Of a stretch of DNA of 64,000 nt, positions 8,104 to 16,409 are shown one piece after another (within the stretch, counting starts at the first letter, position 1; each line of letters starts with the position of its first letter). Position numbers and translations under genes: made by a program. This DNA comes from Spirosoma montaniterrae (GTDB taxonomy: Bacteria; Bacteroidota; Bacteroidia; Cytophagales; Spirosomataceae): assembly GCF_001988955.1 (NCBI RefSeq), contig NZ_CP014263.1, positions 682,001 to 746,000 of the forward strand. Direction: 5' to 3'. Below the pieces are notes generated by a model. It saw only the letters and a list, made by a program, of their open reading frames with translations, was not told where the DNA came from and made no database searches.

Positions 8104-9336
8104 ATGCCACAAATCAATTGCTCGTTCTGCGGACGGCGCAAAAATGAGGTGATGCTGCTGCTGTCGGGCATTGACTCACACATCTGTAATTACTGCATCG
8201 AGCAGGGGCATCAGGTGGTGCTTGAAGAAATGCGCCCGCGCCGAAGCGAACCGACCGAGATACACATCAACCTGATTAAGCCCGTTGATATGAAGCGGCA
8301 CCTTGATCAGTACGTGATTGGTCAGGACGATGCTAAAAAAGCCATTACCGTAGCGGTCTATAATCACTACAAGCGACTGATGCAGCCCCGCACGACCGAC
8401 GACGTGACCATCGAGAAATCGAACATCATTATGGTGGGCGAAACGGGTACGGGCAAAACGTATTTAGCCAAAACCATCGCTAAAATTCTGGAGGTTCCGT
8501 TTTGCGTGGCCGATGCCACCGTAATTACCGAAGCCGGCTATGTGGGTGAAGACGTAGAAACTATTCTGACGCGGTTGTTGCAGGCCGCCGATTATGACGT
8601 AGAGGCCGCCGAACGGGGCATTGTTTACATTGACGAGATCGATAAAATTGCCCGGAAATCTGATAATCCCAGCATTACGCGCGACGTGAGTGGGGAGGGC
8701 GTTCAGCAGGCGTTGCTTAAACTACTCGAAGGCTCTGTTGTGAACGTACCACCGCAGGGCGGTCGCAAGCACCCCGACCAGCGGCTTATTGCGCTCAATA
8801 CCGAAAACATTCTGTTTATCTGTGGAGGGGCATTCGATGGCATCGAACGGCACATTACCAAACGTATCAATACCCGACCCATCGGCTTTTCGGGCGATAG
8901 GCGGCTCAACGATACATTCGAGAAAGGTCATCTGATGCGCTATATTTCAGTCCTTGACCTGAAATCATACGGATTGATTCCCGAATTGATTGGTCGGTTG
9001 CCTGTGCTAACACACCTCGAACCGCTCGACCGCAACGCGCTGATGCAGATTCTGACGCAGCCGAAAAATGCCATTACGAAGCAGTATAATAAGCTGTTTC
9101 AGATGGAGGGTATAAAACTGGACTGGGATCAAACGGCTCTCGATTATATTGTTGATAAAGCATTAGAATATAACCTCGGCGCACGGGGGTTACGCTCTAT
9201 CTGCGAATCGATTATTACCGATGCCATGTTTGAATTGCCTTCGCAGCCGGGCGTAAACGAGTTTACGGTCAGCTTGGAATATGCCCACGAGAAGTTTGGT
9301 AAATCGAGTACGTATCAATTACGGTCGGTGGCCTGA
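8104..9336 (+). CDS. clpX: ATP-dependent Clp protease ATP-binding subunit ClpX
   Basis: 410 residues from the ATG at 8104, chosen because the family starts with the zinc-binding domain; the longer in-frame reading from 7927 runs through terminators and the promoter. Zinc ligands are Cys6, Cys9, Cys28 and Cys31. The AAA+ module has Walker A GETGTGKT (slightly unlike the usual GPTGSGKT), the pore loop GYVGEDVE, and Walker [11 protein letters not shown]. ClpX unfolds tagged proteins and threads them into ClpP. Confidence 0.97.
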   Translation: MPQINCSFCGRRKNEVMLLLSGIDSHICNYCIEQGHQVVLEEMRPRRSEPTEIHINLIKPVDMKRHLDQYVIGQDDAKKAITVAVYNHYKRLMQPRTTDDVTIEKSNIIMVGETGTGKTYLAKTIAKILEVPFCVADATVITEAGYVGEDVETILTRLLQAADYDVEAAERGIVYIDEIDKIARKSDNPSITRDVSGEGVQQALLKLLEGSVVNVPPQGGRKHPDQRLIALNTENILFICGGAFDGIERHITKRINTRPIGFSGDRRLNDTFEKGHLMRYISVLDLKSYGLIPELIGRLPVLTHLEPLDRNALMQILTQPKNAITKQYNKLFQMEGIKLDWDQTALDYIVDKALEYNLGARGLRSICESIITDAMFELPSQPGVNEFTVSLEYAHEKFGKSSTYQLRSVA

Positions 9337-9364
9337 GAACCATATAGACATAGAGTTGAACGGA

Positions 9365-9396
9365 ACCGGCATCGCGTTGATGCCGGTATTTTTTTT
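9365..9396 (+). terminator. rho-independent terminator after clpX
   Basis: Perfect 9-bp stem ACCGGCATC / GATGCCGGT with loop GCGTT, followed by A and eight T. Confidence 0.88.
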
Positions 9397-9499
9397 ACCG
9401 GTGACTGGATAAATGGCGCGGGTTGTCAACAAAGTAAGTGTTCTGGTGTTTACAAGCTTGATAATAAATTCTTTGCACTTAATAAATCAACGTTTTCTT

Positions 9500-10105
9500 A
9501 TGAACACGCGTACTCAACACGTACTGGCTGGCCTGATGCTGGTCGTTACCTTCGCATCGTGCAGCCGTCCGGTTGCCTACTTCCAGAAAAGTCAGCGCGA
9601 AACGTTTACCGCTGCTCCGGTAGCAACTGCAGAAATACCCGTGCCTGTAGTTGCCGAACCCGTTGCCCCAACACCTGTTGGGCAAGCGACACCGGTGAAT
9701 GTAGCACAGGCAAATGCTGCCCTCGATCAGATGGACGCCTTAGTGCGCAACGATGCTAAACTGGCTACGAACAGAACGGTTCAGAAACGGCTGAACCGCG
9801 TTCGGACGATGTTGGCGTCGGCCAGTGAAAAAACAACGCTGCTGGCACCGGCTGCTGGTAACGCACGCCAAAAAGTCAGTCTGATGGAACGGCTGATGGT
9901 GAAGAAAATGAACAGGAAGCTGAATCAGCAGGTAGCTCCTGACAACACCAAAAAGGCAATGGCAAATACCGGTCTGTTATCGGCTGGGGCCGTAGCCGTA
10001 ATTATTGGTCTGCTGGTGCTGCTGCTGGGTGGCTCGGGTACGCTGGGCGTAATTCTTTTACTGGCTGGGGCTATCGTATTAGTACTCGGACTACTCGCTT
10101 CGTAG
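9500..10105 (+). CDS. putative lipoprotein, twin copy 1
   Basis: 201 residues from the ATG at 9500. The signal peptide ends in a lipobox with Cys21 (TFASC), followed by SRPVAYFQ. Then come a Pro/Val/Ala-rich linker, a charged helical part (NAALDQMDALVRNDAKLATN), the short motif RLMVKKMNRKLN, and a glycine-rich hydrophobic C-terminal hairpin of two membrane segments. The next gene has the same plan. No known family is recognised. The likely location is the membrane with a lipid anchor; function unknown. Confidence 0.75.
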   Translation: MNTRTQHVLAGLMLVVTFASCSRPVAYFQKSQRETFTAAPVATAEIPVPVVAEPVAPTPVGQATPVNVAQANAALDQMDALVRNDAKLATNRTVQKRLNRVRTMLASASEKTTLLAPAAGNARQKVSLMERLMVKKMNRKLNQQVAPDNTKKAMANTGLLSAGAVAVIIGLLVLLLGGSGTLGVILLLAGAIVLVLGLLAS

Positions 10106-10127
10106 CCAAGAAGCAACACACTTTAAA

Positions 10128-10171
10128 CATATGCCCCACGATAACTTTTGGGTTTCATTGTGGGGCATATG
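10128..10171. repeat. 12-bp perfect inverted repeat between the twin lipoprotein genes
   Basis: CATATGCCCCAC and GTGGGGCATATG around a 20-nt loop, 22 nt after the first lipoprotein stop. There is no immediate T-tract; T-rich sequence follows only some 20 nt later. It could be a weak terminator, an mRNA 3' end or an operator. Confidence 0.65.
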
Positions 10172-10282
10172 CTAATCGCTTACTCAGATTTATCTCCTTT
10201 TTTTAGCCATATCGCAACAAACAAACTGGCTGGCAGTTGTTGTGAAAGTTAACTCAATGTTTCATTTCTAACAAAGTGCTCT

Positions 10283-10906
10283 ATGAACACATTCACCAAA
10301 CACGTTGCTACAGCTCTATTGGGCGTGGCTTTTCTTTCATCGTGCAGCCGTCCGGTCGCCTATTTTCAACGGGGTCCGGTCGAAAATTACCACACCCCCA
10401 AAACAGAAACAGTAGCTGTTGTAACACCCGCTGAGGCACCTCAGCCCGTTGTGGTCGAAGCACCAACCGTTGACGTAACACCGGCACCCGCCGTGGTAGC
10501 AGCCACACCAGCGTCGCAGGTTGAGCAGGCGCAAACGGCTTTGAAAAAACTCGATGCCTACGTTCGCAACGATAGCAAACTGGCCTCGAACAAAAAACTG
10601 GCGCAACGTATGGAGCGCGTCAACACAGCCCTGGCCGCTACCAGTGCAAAAGCGGCTGTGACGACCCCAACGGCAGCCCCGCAGAAAATGACCTTCGCCC
10701 AAAAGCTGATGGTGAAGAAGATGAACAAAGACATCAAAGACAAGATGATGGGCAAAAAAGCAATGGCGAAGAGTGTGCTCGTCATTGGAGCTGTTGTGGC
10801 CATTATCGGTCTGATTTTAATCCTGCTGGGCGTTGGCGGTCTGGGTGTTATTGCCCTTATTGTGGGTCTGGTTCTGATGCTGCTCGACCTGCTCGATGTT
10901 GTGTAA
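10283..10906 (+). CDS. putative lipoprotein, twin copy 2
   Basis: 207 residues with a lipobox at Cys21 (FLSSC) followed by SRPVAYFQ, as in the preceding gene. The helical segment (QTALKKLDAYVRNDSKLASN), the motif KLMVKKMNKDIKDKM and the C-terminal double hydrophobic segment also match. Identity is clear in these blocks and low in the Pro/Val-rich linker, as expected for an old tandem duplication. The hydrolase gene starts 14 nt downstream and may be cotranscribed. Function unknown. Confidence 0.78.
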   Translation: MNTFTKHVATALLGVAFLSSCSRPVAYFQRGPVENYHTPKTETVAVVTPAEAPQPVVVEAPTVDVTPAPAVVAATPASQVEQAQTALKKLDAYVRNDSKLASNKKLAQRMERVNTALAATSAKAAVTTPTAAPQKMTFAQKLMVKKMNKDIKDKMMGKKAMAKSVLVIGAVVAIIGLILILLGVGGLGVIALIVGLVLMLLDLLDVV

Positions 10907-10920
10907 ATCATTGATAAACC

Positions 10921-11634
10921 ATGCCTGAACAACCCACGTTGGTTTTGATTCACGGCCACGGCGTAGACGCTTCCATCTGGGATGGCGTCTGCGCCGTTTC
11001 GCTGTTCGACGGGCCTACTCTGCGACCCGATTTTTCTAAACGTACCGACCTTGCCAACATCGATGCTTATGCACATGACCTGCATCGGCAGCTACAAACT
11101 GCCAATGCCCGAAAGGTTGTGTTGGTGGGACATTCGATGGGCGGCTACATCGCGCTGGCGTTTGCTGAGCAGTATCCCGAAATGGTAAGCGGGCTTGTAC
11201 TTTTTCATTCGACGGCCTACGCCGACGATGATGCCAAAAAAGAGCAGCGTAAACAAACCATACAGGCGTTGCAAACAGAAGGTGCAGCCCCATTTATCGA
11301 AAAGACCATTCCGAAAATGGTGGCACCGGGTTTTTCGCCCGAAATTGTTCAGCAGTTGGTCGATACGTACCGCACGTTGCCCGCCAATGCGCTGGCAGCG
11401 GGTATGCAGGCCATTGCCAACCGCCCCGACCGCACTCATCTGCTACGCGATGCCCGCTTTCCGGTATTGGTGATTCTGGGCAAACAGGACCAACTGATTG
11501 CTTACGACAAAACCCGGACGCTGGCTAACTTTTCCACCAAAGTGAACGTAGCCACAATGGAAACAGCCGGACACCTCGGCATGATCGAACAGATCGACGA
11601 AGCCGCCCGATTGCTGTCGGGATTCGTTCAATAA
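10921..11634 (+). CDS. alpha/beta hydrolase
   Basis: 237 residues with the alpha/beta hydrolase layout: oxyanion-hole strand LVLIHGHG near residue 10, nucleophile elbow GHSMGG near residue 65, a late acidic residue in GKQDQLI and the catalytic His in AGHLGM near residue 220. There is no signal peptide, so it is probably cytoplasmic. The substrate cannot be read from the sequence. It sits between the lipoprotein pair and the arginine operon. Confidence 0.88.
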   Translation: MPEQPTLVLIHGHGVDASIWDGVCAVSLFDGPTLRPDFSKRTDLANIDAYAHDLHRQLQTANARKVVLVGHSMGGYIALAFAEQYPEMVSGLVLFHSTAYADDDAKKEQRKQTIQALQTEGAAPFIEKTIPKMVAPGFSPEIVQQLVDTYRTLPANALAAGMQAIANRPDRTHLLRDARFPVLVILGKQDQLIAYDKTRTLANFSTKVNVATMETAGHLGMIEQIDEAARLLSGFVQ

Positions 11635-11690
11635 TCGCTGTTTTCGCTCGATAATCCGTAAACTTGCAGTGCTGAATACAACGGATTATC

Positions 11691-12833
11691 ATGGCTGAAC
11701 TGTTTAACGTTTACCCGCTCTACGACATCGAACCCGTTCGGGCCGAGGGCAGCTATCTCTGGGATGCCAACGGCACCCGCTATTTAGATTTGTACGGCGG
11801 TCATGCCGTGATTTCGGTGGGCCATACGCATCCATATTATGTGCAGGCACTGACCGATCAACTGCATAAAATTTCGTTCTATTCCAACTCGGTTAAAATT
11901 CCTCAGCAGCAGGAACTGGCCGATAAATTAGGCGAACTGTCGGGCCATCCCGACTATGCACTTTTTCTGTGCAATTCAGGAGCCGAAGCCAATGAAAACG
12001 CGCTCAAATTAGCTTCGTTCCACAACGGGCGAACGCAGGTTGTGGCGTTCTCGAAGTCGTTTCATGGCCGAACTGCCGGTGCCGTTGCGGCTACTGACAA
12101 TCCGGCTATCGTAGCCCCCGTCAACTACAATCAGCACGTTCGGTTTTTGCCTTATAACGATGTTGAAGCCGCCGAAGCGGGCATTACAACCGACACCTGC
12201 GCCGTAATTGTAGAGGGTATTCAGGGGGTAGGCGGCATTCACGTGGCTACCGACGAATTTCTGCGAACGCTGCGGCAACGCTGCAACGAAACCGGAGCCG
12301 TGTTGATTCTTGATAGCGTACAGTGTGGGTATGGTCGGTCGGGGCGTTTTTTTTCGCACCAGTTCAGCGGCATTGAGGCTGATATTATCTCGATGGCAAA
12401 GGGTATGGGGAACGGCTTTCCTATTGGCGGCATTCTGATTTCTCCCCAGTTCAAGTCCAGCTACGGTCTGCTCGGCACTACCTTTGGCGGCAACCACCTC
12501 GCCTGCACAGCCGCCATTGCCGTACTGGATATTATGCGCAACGAAGACCTCCTCGACAATGCCACCCGCATGGGCAACTACCTCATAGATGGTATCCGGC
12601 AGATTGGCGGCTACAAAGAACTCCGGGGGCGGGGGCTGATGATTGGAATTGAGTACGATTTTCCTGTAGATGAACTACGGAAACGGCTGCTGTTCGAGCA
12701 TAAGCAGTTTACGGGTGTGGCAGGAAAAAATACAATCCGGTTGCTGCCCTCGCTGGCAATCGGCGTAGCGGAGTGCGATCTGTTTCTGGAAGCGTTGCAG
12801 GTGTGTTTAAACGCAGAGAAAGCAGAGTATTGA
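11691..12833 (+). CDS. argD: acyl-ornithine aminotransferase (class III), C-terminus extended by a repeat
   Basis: 380 residues of a PLP-dependent class III aminotransferase: GGHAVISVGHTHP near the start, CNSGAEANENALKLA, LILDSVQCGYGRSG, and the PLP lysine in ISMAKGMGNGFPIGG. With argF' and argB downstream it should make N-acyl-ornithine from N-acyl-glutamate semialdehyde in arginine synthesis. The last eight or so codons (LNAEKAEY and stop) lie inside a TTTAAACGCAGAG repeat, so the present C-terminus seems to have been made by insertion of that repeat; the catalytic core is intact. Confidence 0.9.
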   Translation: MAELFNVYPLYDIEPVRAEGSYLWDANGTRYLDLYGGHAVISVGHTHPYYVQALTDQLHKISFYSNSVKIPQQQELADKLGELSGHPDYALFLCNSGAEANENALKLASFHNGRTQVVAFSKSFHGRTAGAVAATDNPAIVAPVNYNQHVRFLPYNDVEAAEAGITTDTCAVIVEGIQGVGGIHVATDEFLRTLRQRCNETGAVLILDSVQCGYGRSGRFFSHQFSGIEADIISMAKGMGNGFPIGGILISPQFKSSYGLLGTTFGGNHLACTAAIAVLDIMRNEDLLDNATRMGNYLIDGIRQIGGYKELRGRGLMIGIEYDFPVDELRKRLLFEHKQFTGVAGKNTIRLLPSLAIGVAECDLFLEALQVCLNAEKAEY

Positions 12834-13272
12834 CGCAGAGTTCGCAGAGAAAATGGCGGAAAATGAAATAACAGAGTGCTTCATTGGCTGTGCCATGCAA
12901 GTGCATCGAAAGTTAGGTCCGGGCCTGCTTGAGTCAGTATATGAAGAGTGTGTAGCTTATGAACTCTCTAAGACGGGCCTGTTCGTTGAGAGACAGAAAG
13001 CATTGCCAGTCGTGTATGAGACTATAAAACTGGATTCGGGCTATCGGGTTGACCTTCTACTCAACCGTAAGGTAATCATTGAGTTAAAAGCAGTTGAAGC
13101 CCTCAACGAAGTCCATTTAGCCCAACTTATGACATATCTTCGCCTGGCAGATTGTCGACTTGGTTTACTTGTCAATTTTAACGTAATCTTGCTTAAACAA
13201 GGTATCAGACGCGTTGTCAATAACTTTTGACTTTGCGCCCTCCGCGCAACCTCTGTTACCTCTGCGTTTAAA
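12806..13272 (+). mobile_element. inverted-repeat unit enclosing one GxxExxY gene
   Basis: Left arm 12806-12852 begins TTTAAACGCAGAG; right arm 13231-13272 ends CCTCTGCGTTTAAA; the arms are imperfect inverted copies over about 40 nt. The enclosed gene starts at the base after the left arm and its stop is the last codon before the right arm. The unit sits between argD and argF', and gene-less versions of the same repeat are at 7090-7178 and 14233-14319. It looks like a small insertion unit; whether it moves is inference, and no target-site duplication was found by eye. Confidence 0.6.
12853..13230 (+). CDS. GxxExxY family protein with PD-(D/E)XK-like core
   Basis: 125 residues, the usual length of this family. 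The naming motif G24-x-x-E27-x-x-Y30 lies in GPGLLESVY. Asp67 in YRVDLLL followed by Glu77-x-Lys79 in VIIELKA gives the outline of a PD-(D/E)XK nuclease fold, which I infer to be related to its role. The gene fills exactly the space between the two arms of an inverted repeat inside the arginine operon and has nothing to do with arginine synthesis by sequence. Its biological function is not established. Confidence 0.85.
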   Translation: MAENEITECFIGCAMQVHRKLGPGLLESVYEECVAYELSKTGLFVERQKALPVVYETIKLDSGYRVDLLLNRKVIIELKAVEALNEVHLAQLMTYLRLADCRLGLLVNFNVILLKQGIRRVVNNF

Positions 13273-13276
13273 AAAA

Positions 13277-14236
13277 ATGACTAATTTCCTCTCCCTATCC
13301 GACGTTACCGACCTCGATGCCCTGATCCAGTCCGGTCGAGATGCCAAAGCCAACCCGTTCGCGGATCAGCACATCGGCAAAAACAAAACTATCGGCCTGA
13401 TTTTCTTTAACTCCAGCCTGCGCACACGCCTGAGTACACAGAAAGCCGCCCAAAACCTCGGCCTGAACGTCATGATTATGAACGTCGGGCAAGATTCGTG
13501 GGGGCTGGAGATGGAAGAAGGTGTATTGATGAACGGCGACAAAGCCGAGCACGTCCGCGAAGCTGCCGCCGTGATTGGCCGCTACTGCGACATTATTGGT
13601 ATTCGCGCCTTCGCCGAACTCAAAGACCGCAACGCCGACTACCGCGAGCAGGTGATGCACCAATTCGCCAAATATGCTGATGTGCCGATTGTGAACCTTG
13701 AATCGGCTACGCGACACCCGCTGCAATCACTGGCCGACTGCATCACGATTGACGAAGCAAAACGTGTGGCTCGCCCTAAAGTGGTGCTGACGTGGTTGCC
13801 GCATTTTAAGCCGCTGCCGCAGGCTGTAGCTAACTCATTCTGCGAGTGGATGAACGCCCGCGCCCAGGCTGGTGCCGTTGAGTTTGTAATGACACATCCC
13901 GAAGGCTACGAACTGGCACCCGAGTTTGCAGGCAACGCCCGCGTTATCTACGACCGCGCCGAAGCCTTTGCCGGGGCTGATTTTATATACGGCAAAAACT
14001 GGTCGTCGTACACGCAGTACGGACAGGTGCTCACCCAAGACCCGTCGTGGGCCGTTACGATGAACGATATGGCACTGACCAACAATGGTAAGTTTATGCA
14101 TTGCCTGCCCGTTCGGCGCAATCTAAAAGTTTCCGACGCCGTGCTGGATGGCCCGCAGTCGCTCGTGATCGAGCAGGCCGCCAACCGCGAATGGTCAGCG
14201 CAGGCCGTGTTGAAAGAAATTCTAAAAAGAGCTTAA
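13277..14236 (+). CDS. argF': N-acyl-ornithine carbamoyltransferase (argF' type, probably succinyl-ornithine)
   Basis: 319 residues from the ATG at 13277, five bases after the repeat arm. The carbamoyl-phosphate motif is FFNSSLRTR (43-51), followed by HPLQ and HCLP motifs. It resembles the Bacteroides fragilis succinyl-ornithine enzyme along its length (LRTRLSTQKAA, ATRHPLQS, HPEGYEL). The residue that separates succinyl- from acetyl-ornithine enzymes (Pro90 in B. fragilis, Glu92 in Xanthomonas, from memory) is Ala90 here, in NGDKAEH. A small uncharged residue at this place favours the succinyl substrate by analogy. The product is acyl-citrulline. The stop codon lies in the left end of another repeat. 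Confidence 0.9.
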   Translation: MTNFLSLSDVTDLDALIQSGRDAKANPFADQHIGKNKTIGLIFFNSSLRTRLSTQKAAQNLGLNVMIMNVGQDSWGLEMEEGVLMNGDKAEHVREAAAVIGRYCDIIGIRAFAELKDRNADYREQVMHQFAKYADVPIVNLESATRHPLQSLADCITIDEAKRVARPKVVLTWLPHFKPLPQAVANSFCEWMNARAQAGAVEFVMTHPEGYELAPEFAGNARVIYDRAEAFAGADFIYGKNWSSYTQYGQVLTQDPSWAVTMNDMALTNNGKFMHCLPVRRNLKVSDAVLDGPQSLVIEQAANREWSAQAVLKEILKRA

Positions 14237-14319
14237 ACGCGGAGTAGCAGAGTGAAGCGCAGAGGGCGCCGAGACCTATTTGCGCCCGCTGCGTATACCT
14301 CGTTAACGCTGCGTTTTAA
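14233..14319. repeat. imperfect inverted repeat, TTTAAACGCAGAG family (gene-less copy)
   Basis: Starts TTAAACGCGGAGTAGCAGAG and ends with AACGCTGCGTTTTAAC; arms match each other and the arms around the GxxExxY gene. It fills the whole gap between argF' and argB: the argF' TAA lies in its first bases and the argB ATG starts six bases after its end. More diverged than the copy at 7090. Confidence 0.75.
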
Positions 14320-14324
14320 CAAAA

Positions 14325-15110
14325 ATGACACCACTCACAGTCATCAAAATTGGCGGGAACGTCATCGACAACCCCGCAGCCCTTTCTCAGTTCCTTACCG
14401 CATTTGCCAAACTGCCCGGCGCGAAAATTCTGGTGCATGGGGGCGGTAAAATTGCTACACAGGTAGCCGAAAAATTAGGCGTTCAAACAACTATGATCGA
14501 AGGTCGCCGTATTACCGACCAGCCTATGCTCGACGTGGTGACGATGGTTTACGGCGGGTTGGTTAACAAGCAGATTGTGGCGAAGCTGCAAACGCTTGAG
14601 GTAAACGCCATTGGCCTTACCGGAGCTGATGCGGGTACAGTACTGGCGCAGAAACGTCCCGTTACAGCGATTGATTACGGCTTCGTAGGCGATATAATTG
14701 ACGTGGATTCGGGCCGGATTCAGGCGATGCTGATGCAGGGCCTGACACCCGTGTATGCCCCGCTCACCTACGACCAAACCGGCAGTCTGCTCAATACCAA
14801 CGCCGATACAATGGCTTCGACAATCGCCGTCGACATGACCCAACGCAATGCCGTTACACTGGTATATTGTTTTGAGAAGAAAGGCGTTCTGACCGATCCT
14901 GATGATAACGACAGCGTAATCGCCGAATTAACGCCTAAGCTCTACGCCGAATACAAAGCTGCCGGAACAATCAACAAAGGCATGATCCCGAAGTTAGACA
15001 ACGCCTTTGCCGCTCTGCAAAATGGCGTCGCCAAAGTCATTATTTGCCATGCCGATGAGGTGGGCGCGGCTGTAAGCCAGCAGGGAGCGGGTACGGTTTT
15101 AAGCCAGTAA
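14325..15110 (+). CDS. argB: acetylglutamate (or succinylglutamate) kinase
   Basis: 261 residues of the amino-acid kinase fold: VIKIGGNVID at the N-terminus, KILVHGGGK (about 36-44), YGGLVNKQIV, LLNTNADTMAS and a late Lys in INKGMIPKLDNA. It phosphorylates the gamma-carboxyl of the N-acylated glutamate, the second step of arginine synthesis. It is last in argD, GxxExxY, argF', argB. Because the transcarbamylase looks like a succinyl-ornithine enzyme, the acyl group may be succinyl; the kinase sequence alone does not decide this. Confidence 0.93.
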   Translation: MTPLTVIKIGGNVIDNPAALSQFLTAFAKLPGAKILVHGGGKIATQVAEKLGVQTTMIEGRRITDQPMLDVVTMVYGGLVNKQIVAKLQTLEVNAIGLTGADAGTVLAQKRPVTAIDYGFVGDIIDVDSGRIQAMLMQGLTPVYAPLTYDQTGSLLNTNADTMASTIAVDMTQRNAVTLVYCFEKKGVLTDPDDNDSVIAELTPKLYAEYKAAGTINKGMIPKLDNAFAALQNGVAKVIICHADEVGAAVSQQGAGTVLSQ

Positions 15111-15174
15111 ATCGGCTGGAAAGCCGTCTGGTGCAGGCGTTTGCTCGTGTCGGGCGGCTTTCCAGCCGATTTAC
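15107..15174. terminator. bidirectional hairpin between argB and the NlpC/P60 gene
   Basis: Perfect 20-bp arms at 15107-15126 and 15155-15174 with a 28-nt loop. The argB stop codon lies in the left arm and the stop of the convergent NlpC gene in the right arm, so the hairpin ends both transcripts. The bases after each arm are only moderately T-rich. Confidence 0.75.
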
Positions 15175-15725
15175 TTTTCTGCCAGCAGATGTACAACACG
15201 CCGAACACCTACAAATCGGTGTTGGTAGTAATTGGCGTGGAGGTAATCGTAGCGCACGCCCCCGTTCCAGGCCGAATGAATAAACTTGATTCGATCACCA
15301 ATAACTTCAGTGATCAGGCCAACATGGCCGATGCGACTACCGCCCGCGCTATGGCCTTTAAACAGAATTAAATCGCCTGGCTGGGCGTCGTCTTTGGAAA
15401 TGGGCTGCCCAACGTTACCTTGAGCTGCGCTGGAGTGGGGCAGAGAAATACCGAAATGGCTGAAACAAAAACGCGTGAATCCCGAACAATCGAATCCACG
15501 CGTGCTTGTACCGCCCGAACGGTAACGGATGGCAAGATGCTTGCGGGCAAAATCGATTACATTGCCTACGAGCGGAATCTGCTCATAAAACTGCTTACTG
15601 GGTACAGTTACGGCGGGTATAGGTGTTACAGCGGGTTCAGAATTAATTACGGCAGATACAGACTGAGCGTTGGCAATGCCGAACGAGACAGCATAAAATA
15701 CTGTCAGGAGCATTTTTTTCGTCAT
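15171..15725 (-). CDS. secreted C40 (NlpC/P60) peptidase
   Basis: 184 residues with a signal peptide of about 20 residues (ending IANAQ). The NlpC/P60 domain covers about 55-180 with Cys80 in FDCSGF, His134 in GHVGLI and His150 in KFIHSA as the likely catalytic residues. Such enzymes cut peptidoglycan stem peptides in the periplasm or outside. The gene is convergent with argB and shares its terminator hairpin. Confidence 0.92.
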   Translation of the reverse strand: MTKKMLLTVFYAVSFGIANAQSVSAVINSEPAVTPIPAVTVPSKQFYEQIPLVGNVIDFARKHLAIRYRSGGTSTRGFDCSGFTRFCFSHFGISLPHSSAAQGNVGQPISKDDAQPGDLILFKGHSAGGSRIGHVGLITEVIGDRIKFIHSAWNGGVRYDYLHANYYQHRFVGVRRVVHLLAEK

Positions 15726-15805
15726 AAAATTAGGTCAAGTACTGCTTTAGGTGTTCTAAATTAGGCAATCGATTTTTTACTGCCAACTTTTTGAGGAAAA
15801 ATTTC

Positions 15806-15843
15806 CACAAAAAAAAGCCTGACATCTCATGCCAGACTTTTTA
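15806..15843 (-). terminator. rho-independent terminator of the small membrane-protein gene
   Basis: Read on the minus strand, an 11-bp stem (15840-15830 with 15824-15814, two G-U pairs) and a 5-nt loop are followed by a run of T. It lies between the stop of the gene at 15887 and the start of the NlpC gene. Confidence 0.72.
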
Positions 15844-15886
15844 AATTGCTGATACTAAATGGATTGATTTTATTTTCCGGTAGAAA

Positions 15887-16321
15887 TTAAAACCAGCCTG
15901 CACCCGGAATGCGGAACGGCCACGGAATAGATGCCAGAATGAGTAGTAAGCCCAAGCCATAGAAAATGCCGACTAATCGTTGTTTGGTTGTTGCATCTGT
16001 AGCCCGCTTCGAGCGAGAGTAGCCAACCGTGACCAACGCAATAGCGAGCAGCATACCAACAGTATGTTCTACGGTGTAGAAACGATACAGCTTATCGCTT
16101 AATAGACCGAAGTTTACTTTAGGGCTTAAAAAAAGCAAGACCAGACCAATCAGCAACTGCGTGTGAACGGCAATGAGCGTGAACAGGTACAGTTTGCGGT
16201 TGCCATCGGTATAACCGCTGCGGCCCTGCCATTTGCTTATAGCAACGGCAACAGCGGCCACCAGCAACACAAGCGCAATCCAGCGAAGCCCCGAATGGGC
16301 ATGTACTAATCCAGAATACAT
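15887..16321 (-). CDS. small four-helix membrane protein
   Basis: 144 residues, mostly hydrophobic, with four likely membrane segments (about 10-28, 45-65, 85-105, 118-136). Histidines at HAHSGLRW near the N-terminus, VHTQLLIG and EHTVGM sit in or next to the helices, as in cytochrome b-like four-helix proteins, so haem binding is possible but not shown. No specific family is recognised. It stands alone on the minus strand. Confidence 0.75.
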   Translation of the reverse strand: MYSGLVHAHSGLRWIALVLLVAAVAVAISKWQGRSGYTDGNRKLYLFTLIAVHTQLLIGLVLLFLSPKVNFGLLSDKLYRFYTVEHTVGMLLAIALVTVGYSRSKRATDATTKQRLVGIFYGLGLLLILASIPWPFRIPGAGWF

Positions 16322-16409
16322 GAGACGTAGGTTGATTGATTATTGATTTCGTTTAGCAAAGAAACAACCAAACGGCCAACTTATCCCGACTTTCTGCGGT
16401 TTGACCGGT

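Noticed and set aside
12806..13272. Target-site duplication around the GxxExxY unit
   Set aside because: The bases outside the arms (GGTG on the left, AAAA on the right) do not match; insertion cannot be proven from this copy.
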